From Gemmatimonadota bacterium (GTDB taxonomy: Bacteria; Gemmatimonadota; Gemmatimonadetes; Gemmatimonadales; Gemmatimonadaceae), in contig JADJNZ010000002.1 in the NCBI GenBank assembly GCA_016714015.1, positions 1-64,000 of the forward strand: 64,000 nucleotides of DNA, written 5' to 3'. Below the pieces are notes generated by a model. The model saw nothing but the letters and a program-made list of their open reading frames with translations. It was not told the DNA's origin and did not search any database. The position numbers were made by a program, and so were the translations under genes. Shown in pieces: positions 1-10,444 of this stretch (position 1 is its first letter; each line of letters starts with the position of its first letter).

Positions 1-1265
1 ATCGTCACGGTCGAGGATCCGATCGAGTACCATCTCGAGGGGATCAACCAGGTGCAGGTGAACGAGAAGGCCGGGCTCGGCTTCGCCGCCGCGCTGCGCT
101 CGATCGTGCGTCAGGACCCGGACATCATCCTCGTCGGCGAGATCCGCGACGCCGAGACCGCGGGCATCGCGGTGAAGGCGGGCCTCACCGGCCACCTCGT
201 GCTCTCGACGCTCCATACCATCGACTCCTCGTCGGCGATCGGTCGGCTTGCCGACATCGGTGGTGTGGAGATGGGCGCGCTCTCGGGCGCGCTCAAGGGC
301 GTCGTGGCACAGCGGCTCGTGCGGCGGCTCTGCGAGTCGTGCTGCAGCTCGATCACGCTCGCCGACCTGCCGGTGGCGCAGCAGGCGCTGCTGATCGGCC
401 GGAAGACGGAGAAGCTGCGCCGTGCCGTGGGCTGCGAGGCGTGCCGCGGCACCGGCTACCGCGGCCGGATGGTGGTCGCCGAGGTCCTGCTCGTCTCCGA
501 CGGATGCGGAGCGCGATCGCGCGACGCGCCGACCGGGTGGAGCTGCTCGAGCTCGCCAAGCGCGGCGGAATGATCCCGATGTGGGAGGCGGGCCTCCGAC
601 GCGTCGTGGAAGGCCTGACGTCGCTGCCGGAGCTGTTGGACAACGTGCCGGCGCCGATGGCGGAGCAGCAGGCGGAGCAACTGGATGTCGACGCGGTCGT
701 GGCGCGACTGCTCGGGCGGACTCCGCCGGGCGCTTCGTCGGGTGCGCCGGCCGCCGCACCCGCCCCGGGCGCGGCGACCGCGGTCGCCGCGCCGCCGATG
801 GCGATGACTCCGGTCGTGAGCGCGCCTGCCGGCCCGTCGCACCCGGTCGTGCTGCGACCGCCGCGGCAACTCCCCGCCGACGCGCCCCGCGTGCTCGTGG
901 CCCTCGACTCACGCGACGAGCGGCGCGCCGTCCGCAGCGCGCTCGAGGACGCCGGCTGCTCGGTGATCGAGGCCGCCGACGGCGAGGCCGCACTCGCCTA
1001 CACGCGACGGCTCGCCCCCGCGCTCGTGATCACCGAACTCGTGCTGCCCAAGCTCGACGGCTACGCGCTCGCGCAGGCGCTCGGCGACGACGGCGGACCG
1101 CCCTGCATCGCCTTCACGGTGCAGAGCGACGAGCAGGCGCTCGTCTGGGCGCGGGAGTGCGGCTGCTGCGCGGTCGTGCCCGCGCACGACGGCCCGGCCG
1201 CGCTCGCGACCGCCGCACGCGAGGCGCTCGCGGCGGCGGGACGGCAGATCCGGCTCGCGATCTGA
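1..1265 (+). CDS. Type II secretion/type IV pilus ATPase (GspE/PilB family), 3' part, fused to a receiver-like domain; frameshifted
   Basis: The 5' end lies outside the window. The sequence opens inside the ATPase core: Walker B region DPDIILVGEIRDAET, His-box LVLSTLHT, and the C-terminal zinc-binding pairs CESC and CEAC typical of GspE/PilB, the hexameric ATPase that drives pseudopilus or pilus assembly at the inner membrane. Reading frame 1 breaks near base 510, where one base appears to be missing in 'gacggatgcgg'; the family's tail (LLELAKRGGMIPMWEAGLR) continues in frame 3. After a Pro/Ala-rich linker (about 740-870) comes a CheY-like domain to base 1263. Its usual phospho-Asp is Glu (VITELVLPKLDG) and the conserved Lys is absent, so it looks like a pseudo-receiver. 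The gene converges with the DUF5916 gene. Confidence 0.85.
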   Translation, partial: RHGRGSDRVPSRGDQPGAGEREGRARLRRRAALDRASGPGHHPRRRDPRRRDRGHRGEGGPHRPPRALDAPYHRLLVGDRSACRHRWCGDGRALGRAQGRRGTAARAAALRVVLQLDHARRPAGGAAGAADRPEDGEAAPCRGLRGVPRHRLPRPDGGRRGPARLRRMRSAIARRADRVELLELAKRGGMIPMWEAGLRRVVEGLTSLPELLDNVPAPMAEQQAEQLDVDAVVARLLGRTPPGASSGAPAAAPAPGAATAVAAPPMAMTPVVSAPAGPSHPVVLRPPRQLPADAPRVLVALDSRDERRAVRSALEDAGCSVIEAADGEAALAYTRRLAPALVITELVLPKLDGYALAQALGDDGGPPCIAFTVQSDEQALVWARECGCCAVVPAHDGPAALATAAREALAAAGRQIRLAI

Positions 1266-1269
1266 GCCG

Positions 1270-3619
1270 GCGGCCGGCAGCGGCGGAAGAGGTATCGACA
1301 GCTTCAGGAAGAAGCGCGTCGCTCGTGCGGAGGACGCGCTCCAGACGGAACGGCTGCGGCTCGAGCATCCGTGCGCCGTACCCGAGATAGACCACGGTGC
1401 CGGGCTGAGGCGTGTAGGCGAGGAGCAGGTCGCCGCTCAAACGGTTGGTCTGCCCGGAGGTCGTACGGACATAGGTCCCGTTGCGATCGCGCTGGAGGAG
1501 CGGGTAGTCGGTCCGCGAGTCGTCGCGCAGCGCGTCGGTGGCGGAAGCGACGTACTCGCCGATGACGCGCACGAAGAAGGGGCGGGAGACCTGGTACTCG
1601 ATCTTGAGGCGCGGATTGCGCGTGATGCCGACCAGCGAGTGGTCGGTACGGCGCTTGTACTCCTGGATCTGGTACGTCGCGTCCACGCGGATGCGCTCCG
1701 ACGGCCGCGCGTTCAGCGTGAACTGGGCGTACAGGATGTCCGCCGAGGCCCACTCGAAGAAGTTCTCGTCCTGCCCCCACACGAGCGACCCGCTCGCCTG
1801 GAAGTACTTGAATCGCGGCGACGTGAAGCTCGCGACCCAGTCCCGGTTCGGGAGCCGCGGCGTGCCGACGAACGGCAACGTGTCGAGCCCGCCGAGGCCG
1901 TCCGGCGCCTCGATGCGGTAGAGATCGGCGTAGAAGCTGGGGTCGTAGCCGAAGGTCTCCACGAGGAGCGAGCCGCCGATGATCCAGCCGCCTCGGAACT
2001 GCGTGCTCGTGTTGAAGTGCAACTTCTTGTCGCGCGCATCGCCGCGCTCCATGAAGCGCGCGTAGTTCCAGGTGCCGTCGAACAGCATGCTGTACGCGAA
2101 GGTCTCGATGCGGGCGCCCCGCTCGAAGAACCAGGTGTAGCGCGGCGCGATGCTGGCGTGCACCTCGCCGGGGCGCGAGATGAAGCCGGAGCGCGTGACG
2201 AAGTCCTGGTCGATGCCGCTGAACGCCGCGCGCACGCCGAAGGCGCGGCCGTCCCGCGCGAGATTGGTCTGGAACAGCGGGGCGGTCGTGACGATGCCGT
2301 TCACCGCATTGCGCGCGGCCGCGAGCTGGAACGACCCGGAGTAGATCCGGTTCGTGACCGCGCGCCCGTCGACGCTCAGCACGCGGTTGCTCGCATCGCC
2401 GTCGATGCGGTCGGTGTAGGTGAGCGCGAGGCGCGACTGCGCGCCGAGGTCACGCGACACGCGCAGGATGTTGAAGAGCGGGTTGTCCCCCGTCGCCGAC
2501 GTGCTGCGGTCGTCGACCGCGGTCATGTAGGCGACGTTGGTCGCGCCCATCTTGCCGGCGACCTTCGCCGCCGCCTCCGGCCGGACCAGGCGGCGCGTGT
2601 ACACGAGGTTGTTCGGGGTCTGGAACTGCTCGATGCCGTCGATGAAGAACGGACGCCGCTCGGGGAAGAAGACCTGCCGCCGCGGGTCGAAGTTCACCTG
2701 ATTGACGTCCGCCTCGACCTGCGAGAAGTCGGGATTGAACGTGCCGTTGAACGTCAGATTGTTGGTGATGCCCCACCGCACGGTCGCACCGAGCTGCGGC
2801 TTCCCGGTGCTGTAGTCCCACGACGTCGGGCCCGGCAGACCGTCGACACGGTCGGTGAGTTCGGGCGTCACGTCGAGCACCAGGCCGCGGTGCAGGTCGG
2901 TCAGCCCCTTGAGCGTCCCCGACTGGGCGATGAAGCTCGCGTTGCCGCGCAACGCCGGCGTCCAGCTGTCCTCGTAGTTGGAGTGCTGCACCTTCCGGAC
3001 GACGTTGAATCCCCACGTCTGATCGGCCACCGACTGGAAACGGAGGCTCTTGAACGGGATCGTGACCTCGACCTCGTACCCCCAATCGGTGAGTCGGCCC
3101 TTCGACCGGAAGACGTAGTCCTGCGAGAGATCCGCGCTCTCGCGCGCCGCGGTCGCGCCGCCGCTCATGAAGCCGCCGCCACGGTTCCCCCGACTCCTGA
3201 GCGAGCCGTCGGACTGGATGCCGAACGGATTCACCGCGAACATCACCGCCTGCCGGCCATCGTTGAACGTACCGATCAGGGAACTGCACCTGGTCGTCGG
3301 TCGAGATGCGGTCGCGCTCGGCCAGCGTCGCGCGTACCGTCCCGTGCGGCTCGAACGCGCGCACACCGAAGTGGATCGCGGTCGCCGAGTACCAGACGAG
3401 GACCTGCGTCGAGTCCGAGGCCGGGATGCCGTCCTGCGGCGAGAACTGGGAGAAGCCGTTGAGGATCGCGGCCTGCTTCCAGACCGGCTCGTCGAGCTTG
3501 CCGTCGACGACGATCTCCGCGGCGACGCGCGGGGGCCGCACCGCGGTCTCGCCGGCACGTCCGTTGTGCACCGGCGGATCGCTGGCGACGAGCGCGAGAA
3601 GGAGCGGGAGAGCGAGCAT
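1270..3619 (-). CDS. DUF5916 / CBM9-like domain outer-membrane protein, frameshifted
   Basis: Starts at 3619 with a signal peptide (MLALPLLLALVAS). An N-terminal carbohydrate-binding-family-9-like domain (VDGKLDEPVWKQA) is followed by a long beta-strand-rich DUF5916 region (for example VNFDPRRQVFFPERRPFFI), a family predicted to form an outer-membrane barrel; its substrate is unknown. An extra C in 'ttccc' near 3283 breaks the frame: DDQVQF continues as LIGTFNDGRQ in another frame. The usual C-terminal ending (LKLSYLFRR-like) is recognisable near 1275-1310 but only with one or two more indels. As written the frame runs on to 1114, antisense to the preceding gene. The true end is probably near 1270. 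Confidence 0.8.
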
Positions 3620-3721
3620 GGCGAGGGGTCGGAGGGTCGGGGTAATCTGGGGTGCCCCAGCCGCCTACGCATCCCGCGGACGAAAGGTTGCCGCCCCGCG
3701 ACGGGCGGTGCAACGTTGGGC

Positions 3722-4313
3722 ATGACTTCCCTCTCCCGCCGCGCGCTGCTCCAGCTCGCCGGCCTCGCCGCTCTCCCTTCCCTCGCCCGTGCGGATCAGG
3801 CCGCGGACGGATGGGAGGACCTCGTCCACGAGCGCGCGCACGAACGCGCGCACGACGCCGGTCGCTCGGCCCCGCCGGTGCCGTTGCGCGCCGACGAGCG
3901 CGCGACCATCTCGGCGATCGCCGACGGCCTGCTGCCGCGCACCGACACGCCGGGGCACTCGACGTCGGCGCGGTCGGATTCGTCGAGGTGCTCGTCGCGG
4001 AGTGGATGACCGAGGGCGAGCTCGTCGAGTTCCGCGGCGGCCTCGCCGCGATCGACCGGCATGCGGTCGCGACGCATGGCCGCGCTGGCCGGCGCTCGGT
4101 GCGGACGAGCGCGAGCGCGAGTTCGCCTTCCTCGAGGACACCCGCGATCCCGCGCTCGAGGAGCGACGCACCTACCGGCGGCTGCGCGGCCACCTGTTGC
4201 ACGGCTATCTCACGAGCGAACGCGTGCGGCGCGAGGTGCTCAAGGTGAACATCACGCCGGGGCACTACCGCGGCGACGTGCCGGTCGCGGTGCGCGGAGG
4301 CGGCGATGCCTGA
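3722..4313 (+). CDS. Gluconate 2-dehydrogenase subunit 3-like protein, TAT-exported, frameshifted twice
   Basis: Begins with a twin-arginine signal (MTSLSRRALLQLAGLAA), followed by the subunit 3 pattern ERATISAIADGLLPRTDTPG. Two frame changes follow, near 3954 and near 4086; the C-terminal part (EFAFLEDT, VLKVNITPGHY) ends at 4313. Members of this family are small periplasmic partners of membrane-bound GMC dehydrogenases and help pass electrons to cytochrome c. The stop overlaps the start of the GMC gene by 8 bases, so the two are almost certainly made together. About 196 residues once joined, normal for the family. Confidence 0.8.
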
Positions 4314-6007
4314 GTCCAGCGGTCGGCAGCAGCGGCGGTACGACGCGATCGTCGTCGGCTCGGGGATCAGCGGCGGCTGGGCGGCCAAGGAACTCACCGA
4401 GCGCGGACTGCGGACGCTCGTGCTCGAGGCCGGCGGGCCGATCGACCCCGCGACGGACTACGTGGAGCACCTGCAGCCGCATCAGTTGCGCTTCCGCGGC
4501 TACGGCGACCGCGACAGGCTCCAGCGCGAGCAGCCCGTGCAACGGGACTGCTACGCCTGCGACGAGTACAGCGGCAAGTTCTTCGTCAACGACATCGAGA
4601 ACCCGTACACCACGCCCGACGACGCGCCGTTCAAGTGGATCCGCGGCCGACAGGTGGGCGGGCGTTCGCTGACGTGGGGACGGCAGGTCTATCGCTGGAG
4701 CGACCTCGATTTCGAGGCGAACCTCAAGGACGGACACGGCAACGACTGGCCGATCCGCTACGCCGACCTCGCGCCCTGGTACTCCCACGTCAAGCGCTTC
4801 ATCGGCGTGAGCGGCGCGCGCGAGGGCTCGAGCACTCTCCCGACGGCGAGTTCCTCCCGCCGATGAACATGAGCGTCGTCGAGCGGCACACGCGCGAGAA
4901 GGTGCTCCAGGCGTTCGGCGGAGAGCGCGTCTGGACGATCGGGCGCGCGGCGATCCTCACGCAGACGCACAACGGCCGCGCCGCCTGCCACTACTGCGGC
5001 CCCTGCGAGCGCGGTTGCAGCACGCACTCCTACTTCTCGAGCAACGGCTCGACGCTCCCGGCGGCCGAAAAGACGGGACGCCTCACGGTCCGGCCATGGA
5101 GCGTCGTCGCCGAAGTGGTGCTCGACCCGCGCACGGGCCGCGCGCGCGGCGTCCGTGTGATCGATGCGCGCACGAAGGTCGAGACGGTCTTCGAGGCGCG
5201 CGTCGTCTTCCTCTGCGCGTCGGCGTTCGAGTCCACGCGCATCCTGCTCAACTCGACGAGTGCCGCGCACCCGCAGGGCATGGGCAACGCGAGCGGCACG
5301 CTCGGCAAGTACATCATGGACCATCACATGCTCTGGGGCGCCGGCGGGCAGATGCCCGGCTTCGAGGGCTACAAGAGCGAGGGGAGCCGGCCCAACGGCA
5401 TGTACGTCGCGCGCTTCCGCAACACCAACCGTTCGGGCCAGCATCCCGACTTCGTGCGCGGCTACGGCATGCAGGGGGCGCGGGCGGCCGTGGCCGCTGG
5501 TCGGGCGCCGGGCACGGCGCCGACTGGAAGAAGCGGATGCTCACCGAACTCGGTCCCTGGGGCATCGGCATCAACGGCTGGGGAGAGACGTTGCCGCACG
5601 AGGCCAACCGGCTCACGCTCGACCCGACGGTGAAGGACGCCTGGGGCATCCCGGCGCTGCGGATCGACTGCAAGTGGCGCGAGAACGAGCGCGCGATGAT
5701 GCGCGACATGGTCACGACCGCGACCGAGATGCTGGAAGCCGCCGGTGCGACGAACATCTACCAGAACCGGCCCGATGTGGCCCCGGGGCTGTGCATCCAC
5801 GAGATGGGCGGTGCGCGCATGGGTCGCACCGCCGACGTCTCGGTCCTCGACGCGAACAACGCGCTCTGGGAGGTGCCGAACGTCCACGTGACCGACGGCG
5901 CCTGCATGGCGAGTTCGGCCTGCCAGAACCCGAGCATCACCTACATGGCGATCACGGCCCGCGCGTCCGCGCGCGCCGTCGAGCGCCTCCAGCGAGGCGA
6001 ACTGTGA
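4306..6007 (+). CDS. GMC-family oxidoreductase (FAD), large subunit, frameshifted twice
   Basis: N-terminal FAD-binding Rossmann motif YDAIVVGSGISGGWAAKEL, a middle region with a Cys-rich motif CHYCGPCERGC, and the GMC C-terminus: HEMGGARMG, a DGACMASSACQNPS segment and the final TYMAITARA helix. The His of HEMGG and the Asn of CQNPS fit the usual catalytic His/Asn positions. Frames change near 4830 (GAREG to LEHSPDGEF) and within a G run near 5475 (GYGMQGG). Together with subunit 3 upstream this resembles periplasmic gluconate- or glucoside-3-dehydrogenase complexes that oxidise sugars and feed cytochrome c; the actual substrate is not shown by sequence. The stop overlaps the next start as GTGA. 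Confidence 0.85.
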
Positions 6008-6900
6008 GCAGCTCCCGTCGTGACGTGATCAAGCGCGGCCTCGCGGCGGTGGCGGGCGCCGCGGCTGCGGGCGCCGCGCTCCCCGGCTCCGCCGGCGCCG
6101 CACTCCCGCTCGCCGAGACCCACCGCATGCTCGAACCGTTCGCACCCGCCTACAAGCAGAGCGTCGCCCGCTGGTGCTTCTCGTCGATGCCGCTCGCCGA
6201 CCTCTGCATGGAGTCGAAGCGGATCGGCCTGCACGCGGTCGACCTGCTGAGCGAGAACGAGTGGGACGTGCCGAAGGCGCATGGACTCGCCTGCGCGATC
6301 GCCAACGGCCCCGGCCCCATCGCCGACGGCTGGAACCGCCCCGACCTCCACGACAAGCTCGTCGCCGAGGGGGAGCGCCTGCTCCCGCTCGTCGCGAAGT
6401 CCGGGATCCCGCAGATGATCGTGTTCTCGGGCAACCGCCGCGGCATGAGCGACGGCGAAGGCATCGCCAACTGCGTCGCCGGCCTCAAGCGACTGGTGCC
6501 GAGCGCGGAGCGGCACGGCGTCACGCTCGTGATGGAGATGCTCAACAGCAAGGTCGACCACCGCGACTACCACGCCGACCGCACCGAGTGGGCCGCGCAG
6601 GTCGCGCGCGGGCTCGGCACCGAGCGGTTCAAGCTGCTCTACGACGTCTACCACATGCAGATCATGGAAGGCGACGTCGTGCGGACGATCGGGCAGTACG
6701 CGCCGTTCATCTCGCACTACCACACCGCCGGGGTGCCGGGGCGGCACGAGCTCGACGACACGCAGGAACTCAACTACGCGCGGATCGCGCGGGCGATCGC
6801 GGCGACCGGGTTCGGGGGGTATGTGGCGCACGAGTTCATGCCGACCACCGCGCCGCTGGTCAAGCTCGCCGAGGCGCAGAGGATCTTCGCTGGACCCTGA
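6004..6900 (+). CDS. Hydroxypyruvate isomerase-like TIM-barrel protein, TAT-exported
   Basis: GTG start overlapping the GMC stop (GTGA). A twin-arginine leader (SSSRRDVIKRGLAAVAG) is followed by a sugar-phosphate isomerase/epimerase barrel. Likely metal ligands are visible: Glu in VMEMLNSK, Asp in LLYDVYHMQ, His in SHYHTAG and Glu in AHEFMPT, matching the hydroxypyruvate isomerase/xylose isomerase-like family. Export together with a GMC dehydrogenase suggests it isomerises or epimerises the keto-sugar product in the periplasm; that role is inferred. About 298 residues, intact. Confidence 0.8.
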   Translation: MSSSRRDVIKRGLAAVAGAAAAGAALPGSAGAALPLAETHRMLEPFAPAYKQSVARWCFSSMPLADLCMESKRIGLHAVDLLSENEWDVPKAHGLACAIANGPGPIADGWNRPDLHDKLVAEGERLLPLVAKSGIPQMIVFSGNRRGMSDGEGIANCVAGLKRLVPSAERHGVTLVMEMLNSKVDHRDYHADRTEWAAQVARGLGTERFKLLYDVYHMQIMEGDVVRTIGQYAPFISHYHTAGVPGRHELDDTQELNYARIARAIAATGFGGYVAHEFMPTTAPLVKLAEAQRIFAGP

Positions 6901-7072
6901 CTGCAACTGCTTTCACCACAGAGTCACAGAGGGCACAGAGAACTGCGGAGAACTGCTTCTGCCTGGGGGACCGCAACTGCCACGACCCGAACGCGCAGTC
7001 CCCCAAGGAGTCGCCTCCGCCGTCCTCTGTGCCCTCTGTGCCCTCTGTGGTGAACGCCGTTGCAGTTCAGCG
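6901..7072. repeat. Nested imperfect palindrome between convergent genes (CACAGAG-type repeat)
   Basis: The outer arms 6901-6943 and about 7022-7066 are near-identical inverted copies, each with a ttcaccacagag core and two or three gggcacagag steps. An inner inverted pair, tgggggac (6964-6971) and gtccccca (6998-7005), lies inside. The whole unit could fold into one long hairpin. It fills the gap between the stops of the TIM-barrel gene and the BNR hydrolase, so it may serve as a two-way terminator or be a mobile palindromic unit (REP or MITE-like). No transposase is present. Confidence 0.75.
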
Positions 7073-7079
7073 AAGCACC

Positions 7080-10000
7080 TCAGGGCAGCGGCGCACACCC
7101 CACCACGTTGGCGCACTTCGGATCGAGGGGCGGCAACCCGAGCCGCGCGAGTTCCTTGTTCACGGCCGCGAGGTCCGTCGACCAGACCTGCTGCAGCCGG
7201 TCGGTGTACCCCTTGAGCTCGCGTTCGAGGATGCCGTAGATCTCCGGCATGTTGGTCGTCGGCCGCCCGTCGCCGCGCTCGGCCATCGAGAGCAGGTTCG
7301 CCAGCCGGTTGTTCACGCGGATCGGGAAGTTGAGCGGATCCTGCCCGCTCTGGTTCTTCACCTGGTAGACGTCGTCCTCGACGTCCGAGGCGTTGCGCAC
7401 GAGGGTCGCACCGGCGGTGCGCAGGCGGCGGTCGTCGTTGCGCTTCTGCCGCTCCTCGAGCTGCGCCTTCACGCGCCGGATCTCGATCACCGCCATGTTC
7501 GCCTCGTTCGCCTTGTCGCGCACCATCCGACCGAACTGGTACTGCGCGTGGAGGTCGGCATCGGTGACCTCGGGCAGGAACGGATTGCGCTGCACCGTCA
7601 GCGGCGCGGTCATCGCCTGGCCGTCGGCGACGAGCCGCACCGTGTAGCGGCCCGCCGGCACGGCGGGCCCTGCGAGTCCCGCGCCCCAGAGGATCATGCC
7701 GTCGAAGCCGGTGATCGGCGTCGTGCGCAGATCCCACTCGAAGCGATTGAAACCCGGATTGACGGGGATGAAGGCCGCGCCGCCTCCGCGACGCCGTCCG
7801 CCTGCAGCGCCCGCGGCGGCCGGTCGCGCAGGCGACGTGTCGTTCTCCCAGCGCCGCAGCACGGCGCCCGTCGAGTCGAGCACCTCGAGGGTCGCGCGGC
7901 GCGGCGCCTGCGCGAGCCGCCACGTGAGCTGCACCGGAGTTCCCGAGCGGACCGCAGCGGGCGGCGCGTAGAGGTGCGCCGCCGCCGACGCCACCGACGC
8001 GGTCACCTGCCGCAGCGGCGCGACGTTGTCGAGCACCCAGAAGCCGCGACCATGCGAGGCGATGACCAGCTCGTTGCCCTCGACGATGAGATCCGCGACC
8101 GGCACGTCGGGCATGTTGAGACGCAGCGACTGCCAGTGGTCGCCGTCGTCGTACGAGATGTACACACCGTGCTGCCCCGCGGCGTAGAGCAGGCCGCGAC
8201 GGTTCCTGTCCTCGCGCACCGCGTGGATGTAGTCGTCGGCGCGGATCCCGTCGACGATCCTCGTCCAGCTACGGCCGAAGTCGGTCGTGCGGAAGATGTA
8301 CGGCGAGAAGTCGTTGAGCAGCGGCTTGCGCACCGAGACGTACGCGGTGCCGTCGTCGAACGCCGAGGCGTCGATCTGGCTCACGCGGCCGAAGTCGGGC
8401 ATCCCGGGCGGCGTGATGTTCGTCCACGTCTTGCCGCCGTCGCGGGTGACGTGCACGAGCCCGTCGTCCGAGCCCACCCAGATCACGTTCACGTCGCGCT
8501 TGCCCGGCGCCACGGAGAAGATCGTCCCGTACACTTCCGGACCGTTCATGTCGCCGGTGATCGGCCCGCCCGACGGTCCCTGCGTCTCGGGCGCGTGCCG
8601 CGTGAGGTCACCCGAGAGCGCGGTCCAGTTCTGCCCGCCGTCGGTCGTCATCCAGAGCCGCTGCGACGAGACGTAGAGCCGCTTCGGATCGATCGGCGAG
8701 AAGATGATCGGGAAGGTCCACTGCCACCGCTCCTTGATGTCGCGCGACGGCTCGCCCGAGTAGAACCACGGGTACGGATTCACCTCGCGCGAGAGCCCGG
8801 TGCGGCGGTTGAACTTGTCGAGATAGCCGCCGTTGTTCGTGCCCGAGTAGAAGAGGTCGGGATCGAGCGGATCGGTGGCGATGTAGCCCGGCTCGCCTCC
8901 GCCGGCCTGGTACGAGAACGCCATCGCCCCCGCGGCGGGATCGCGATAGCCGGCGCCCGGTCCACCGCTGCCCGCCGCCGGCGCGGCGCCGAAGCGCTGG
9001 CCCCCGCCGAGGTTCCAATTGAACGGCACGCAGAGCGTGCTGTTGTCCTGCTGCGAGCCGCAGACGTGGAACGGGATGTGCTTCGTGGTGATCGCGTGGT
9101 ACCACTGCGCCGTCGGGAAGTCCTGCGCGGTCCAGTTGCGTCCGAGATCGGTCGTGACCGCACCGCCGCCATCGTTCGCGCCCACCAGGTGGTTCGGGTC
9201 GGCGGGGTCGATCCACAGGTCGTGGTGATCGCCGTGCGTACCGTTGCCGATCGACGTCAGCGTCTTCCCCTGATCCGCCGACCGGAAGAGCGACGTGTTC
9301 TGCGCATACACCACGTCGGCGTTCTGATGGTCGGCGAAGAGATGCGTGTAGTAGAACGCGCGCTGCCGGATCGAGCGGTTGTCGTTCATGAGGGTCCACG
9401 TCGCGCCCGCGTCGTCGCTCTTGAAGAGTCCGCCCTTCTCGTTCTCCACGAGCGCGTAGACGCGGTTGGGATTCGCCGCCGTGAGCGCCACGCCGATCCG
9501 CCCGATCAGCCCCGCCGGCAGTCCGGGGTTTCGCGTGATCTCCTTCCAGGTCTCGCCGCCGTCGGTGCTCTTGAAGAGTCCCGATCCCGGGCCGCCCGAG
9601 CTCATCTGGTATTCCTTCCGGAACGCCTCCCAGAGCGCCGCGTACATGACGCTCGGGTTCGTGCGGTCGATCGCGATGTCGATCGCGCCCGACCGGTCGT
9701 CGCGGAACAGGACGCGCTTCCACGTCTTGCCGCCGTCGACCGTCTTGAAGACGCCCCGCTCCTGGCTCGGCACGCTGTACTTGCCGAAGCTCGCGACGAA
9801 GACGATCTCGGGGTTGGTCGGATGGATGCGGATCTTCGAGATGCCGTGCGACTCGCCGAAGCCCACGTGCGTCCACGTCTTGCCGGCATCGGCCGACCGG
9901 TAGACGCCATCGCCCGGCATGATGTTGCCGCGGATCGCGGTCTCTCCCATGCCGATGTAGACGAGGTCGGGGTTCGACTCGCTCACCGCGACCGCCCCAC

Positions 10001-10323
10001 CGACGCCGACCGCACCTGGCCGTCGGTCACCGGGAACCAGGTCTCGCCGCCGTCCATCGTCTTCCACAGGCCGCCGCCGGTCGCGCCGAAGTAGGCCTCG
10101 TTCCGTCGTCCCACCACGCCCGACGAGGCAATCGAGCGGCCGCCGCGATCGGGGCCGATGTTCCTCCAGCGGAACGCCGAGAGGAAGGCGGAGTCGAGCG
10201 TCACCTGCGTCAGCGCGGGCGCGCGCGCCTGCGCGCGGACCTGCCCGGGCAGGCAGAGCGAGAGGGCGACGAGCGCGGCCGCAGCGGCGGCGCGGGCGAG
10301 CGGGGGGCGATTCGGATCGGCAT
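7080..10323 (-). CDS. Sortilin/VPS10-type BNR-repeat glycosyl hydrolase-like protein, exported, frameshifted
   Basis: A beta-propeller protein of about 1,080 residues with many Asp-box/BNR motifs: SADAGKTWTH, TVDGGKTWKR, STDGGETWKE, TTDGGQNWT, TRDGGKTWTN, TTDFGRSWTR. Such secreted proteins of Gemmatimonadota and Acidobacteriota are labelled 'glycosyl hydrolase' or VPS10-domain, but no enzyme activity is proven for them. ATG at 10323 opens MPIRIAP; after a C6 run (10301-10306) the frame shifts to a clear signal peptide (ALVALSLCLPGQVRAQ). A second shift near 10005 joins TDGQVRSASVG to AVAVSESNPDLVY. The C-terminal 300 residues are a non-propeller tail ending VVGCAPLP. Confidence 0.8.
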
Positions 10324-10432
10324 GTCGGGACTCTGGCGGGGGGTCGGTGCGCGCACACGTTCAGGTACGTGCGGAGAACGTTGCGCCCATCGCGTTCGTT
10401 GTGCCAGCCGCGCGGTCGCCGCCGCGGGTCGA

Positions 10433-10438
10433 TATCTT
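10433..10438 (+). promoter_or_regulatory. Putative -10 box TATCTT, start-proximal
   Basis: TATCTT ends 6 nt before the ATG at 10445. If it is a -10 element the transcript would begin at or next to the start codon, with no room for a ribosome-binding site. It belongs to a set of similar boxes in this window. Confidence 0.45.
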
Positions 10439-10444
10439 CTCCCC

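Noticed and set aside
6174..10094. A 1,306-codon open frame on the plus strand
   Set aside because: It is antisense to the BNR hydrolase and extends from the TIM-barrel gene; Arg/Ala/His-rich composition typical of high-GC shadow frames.
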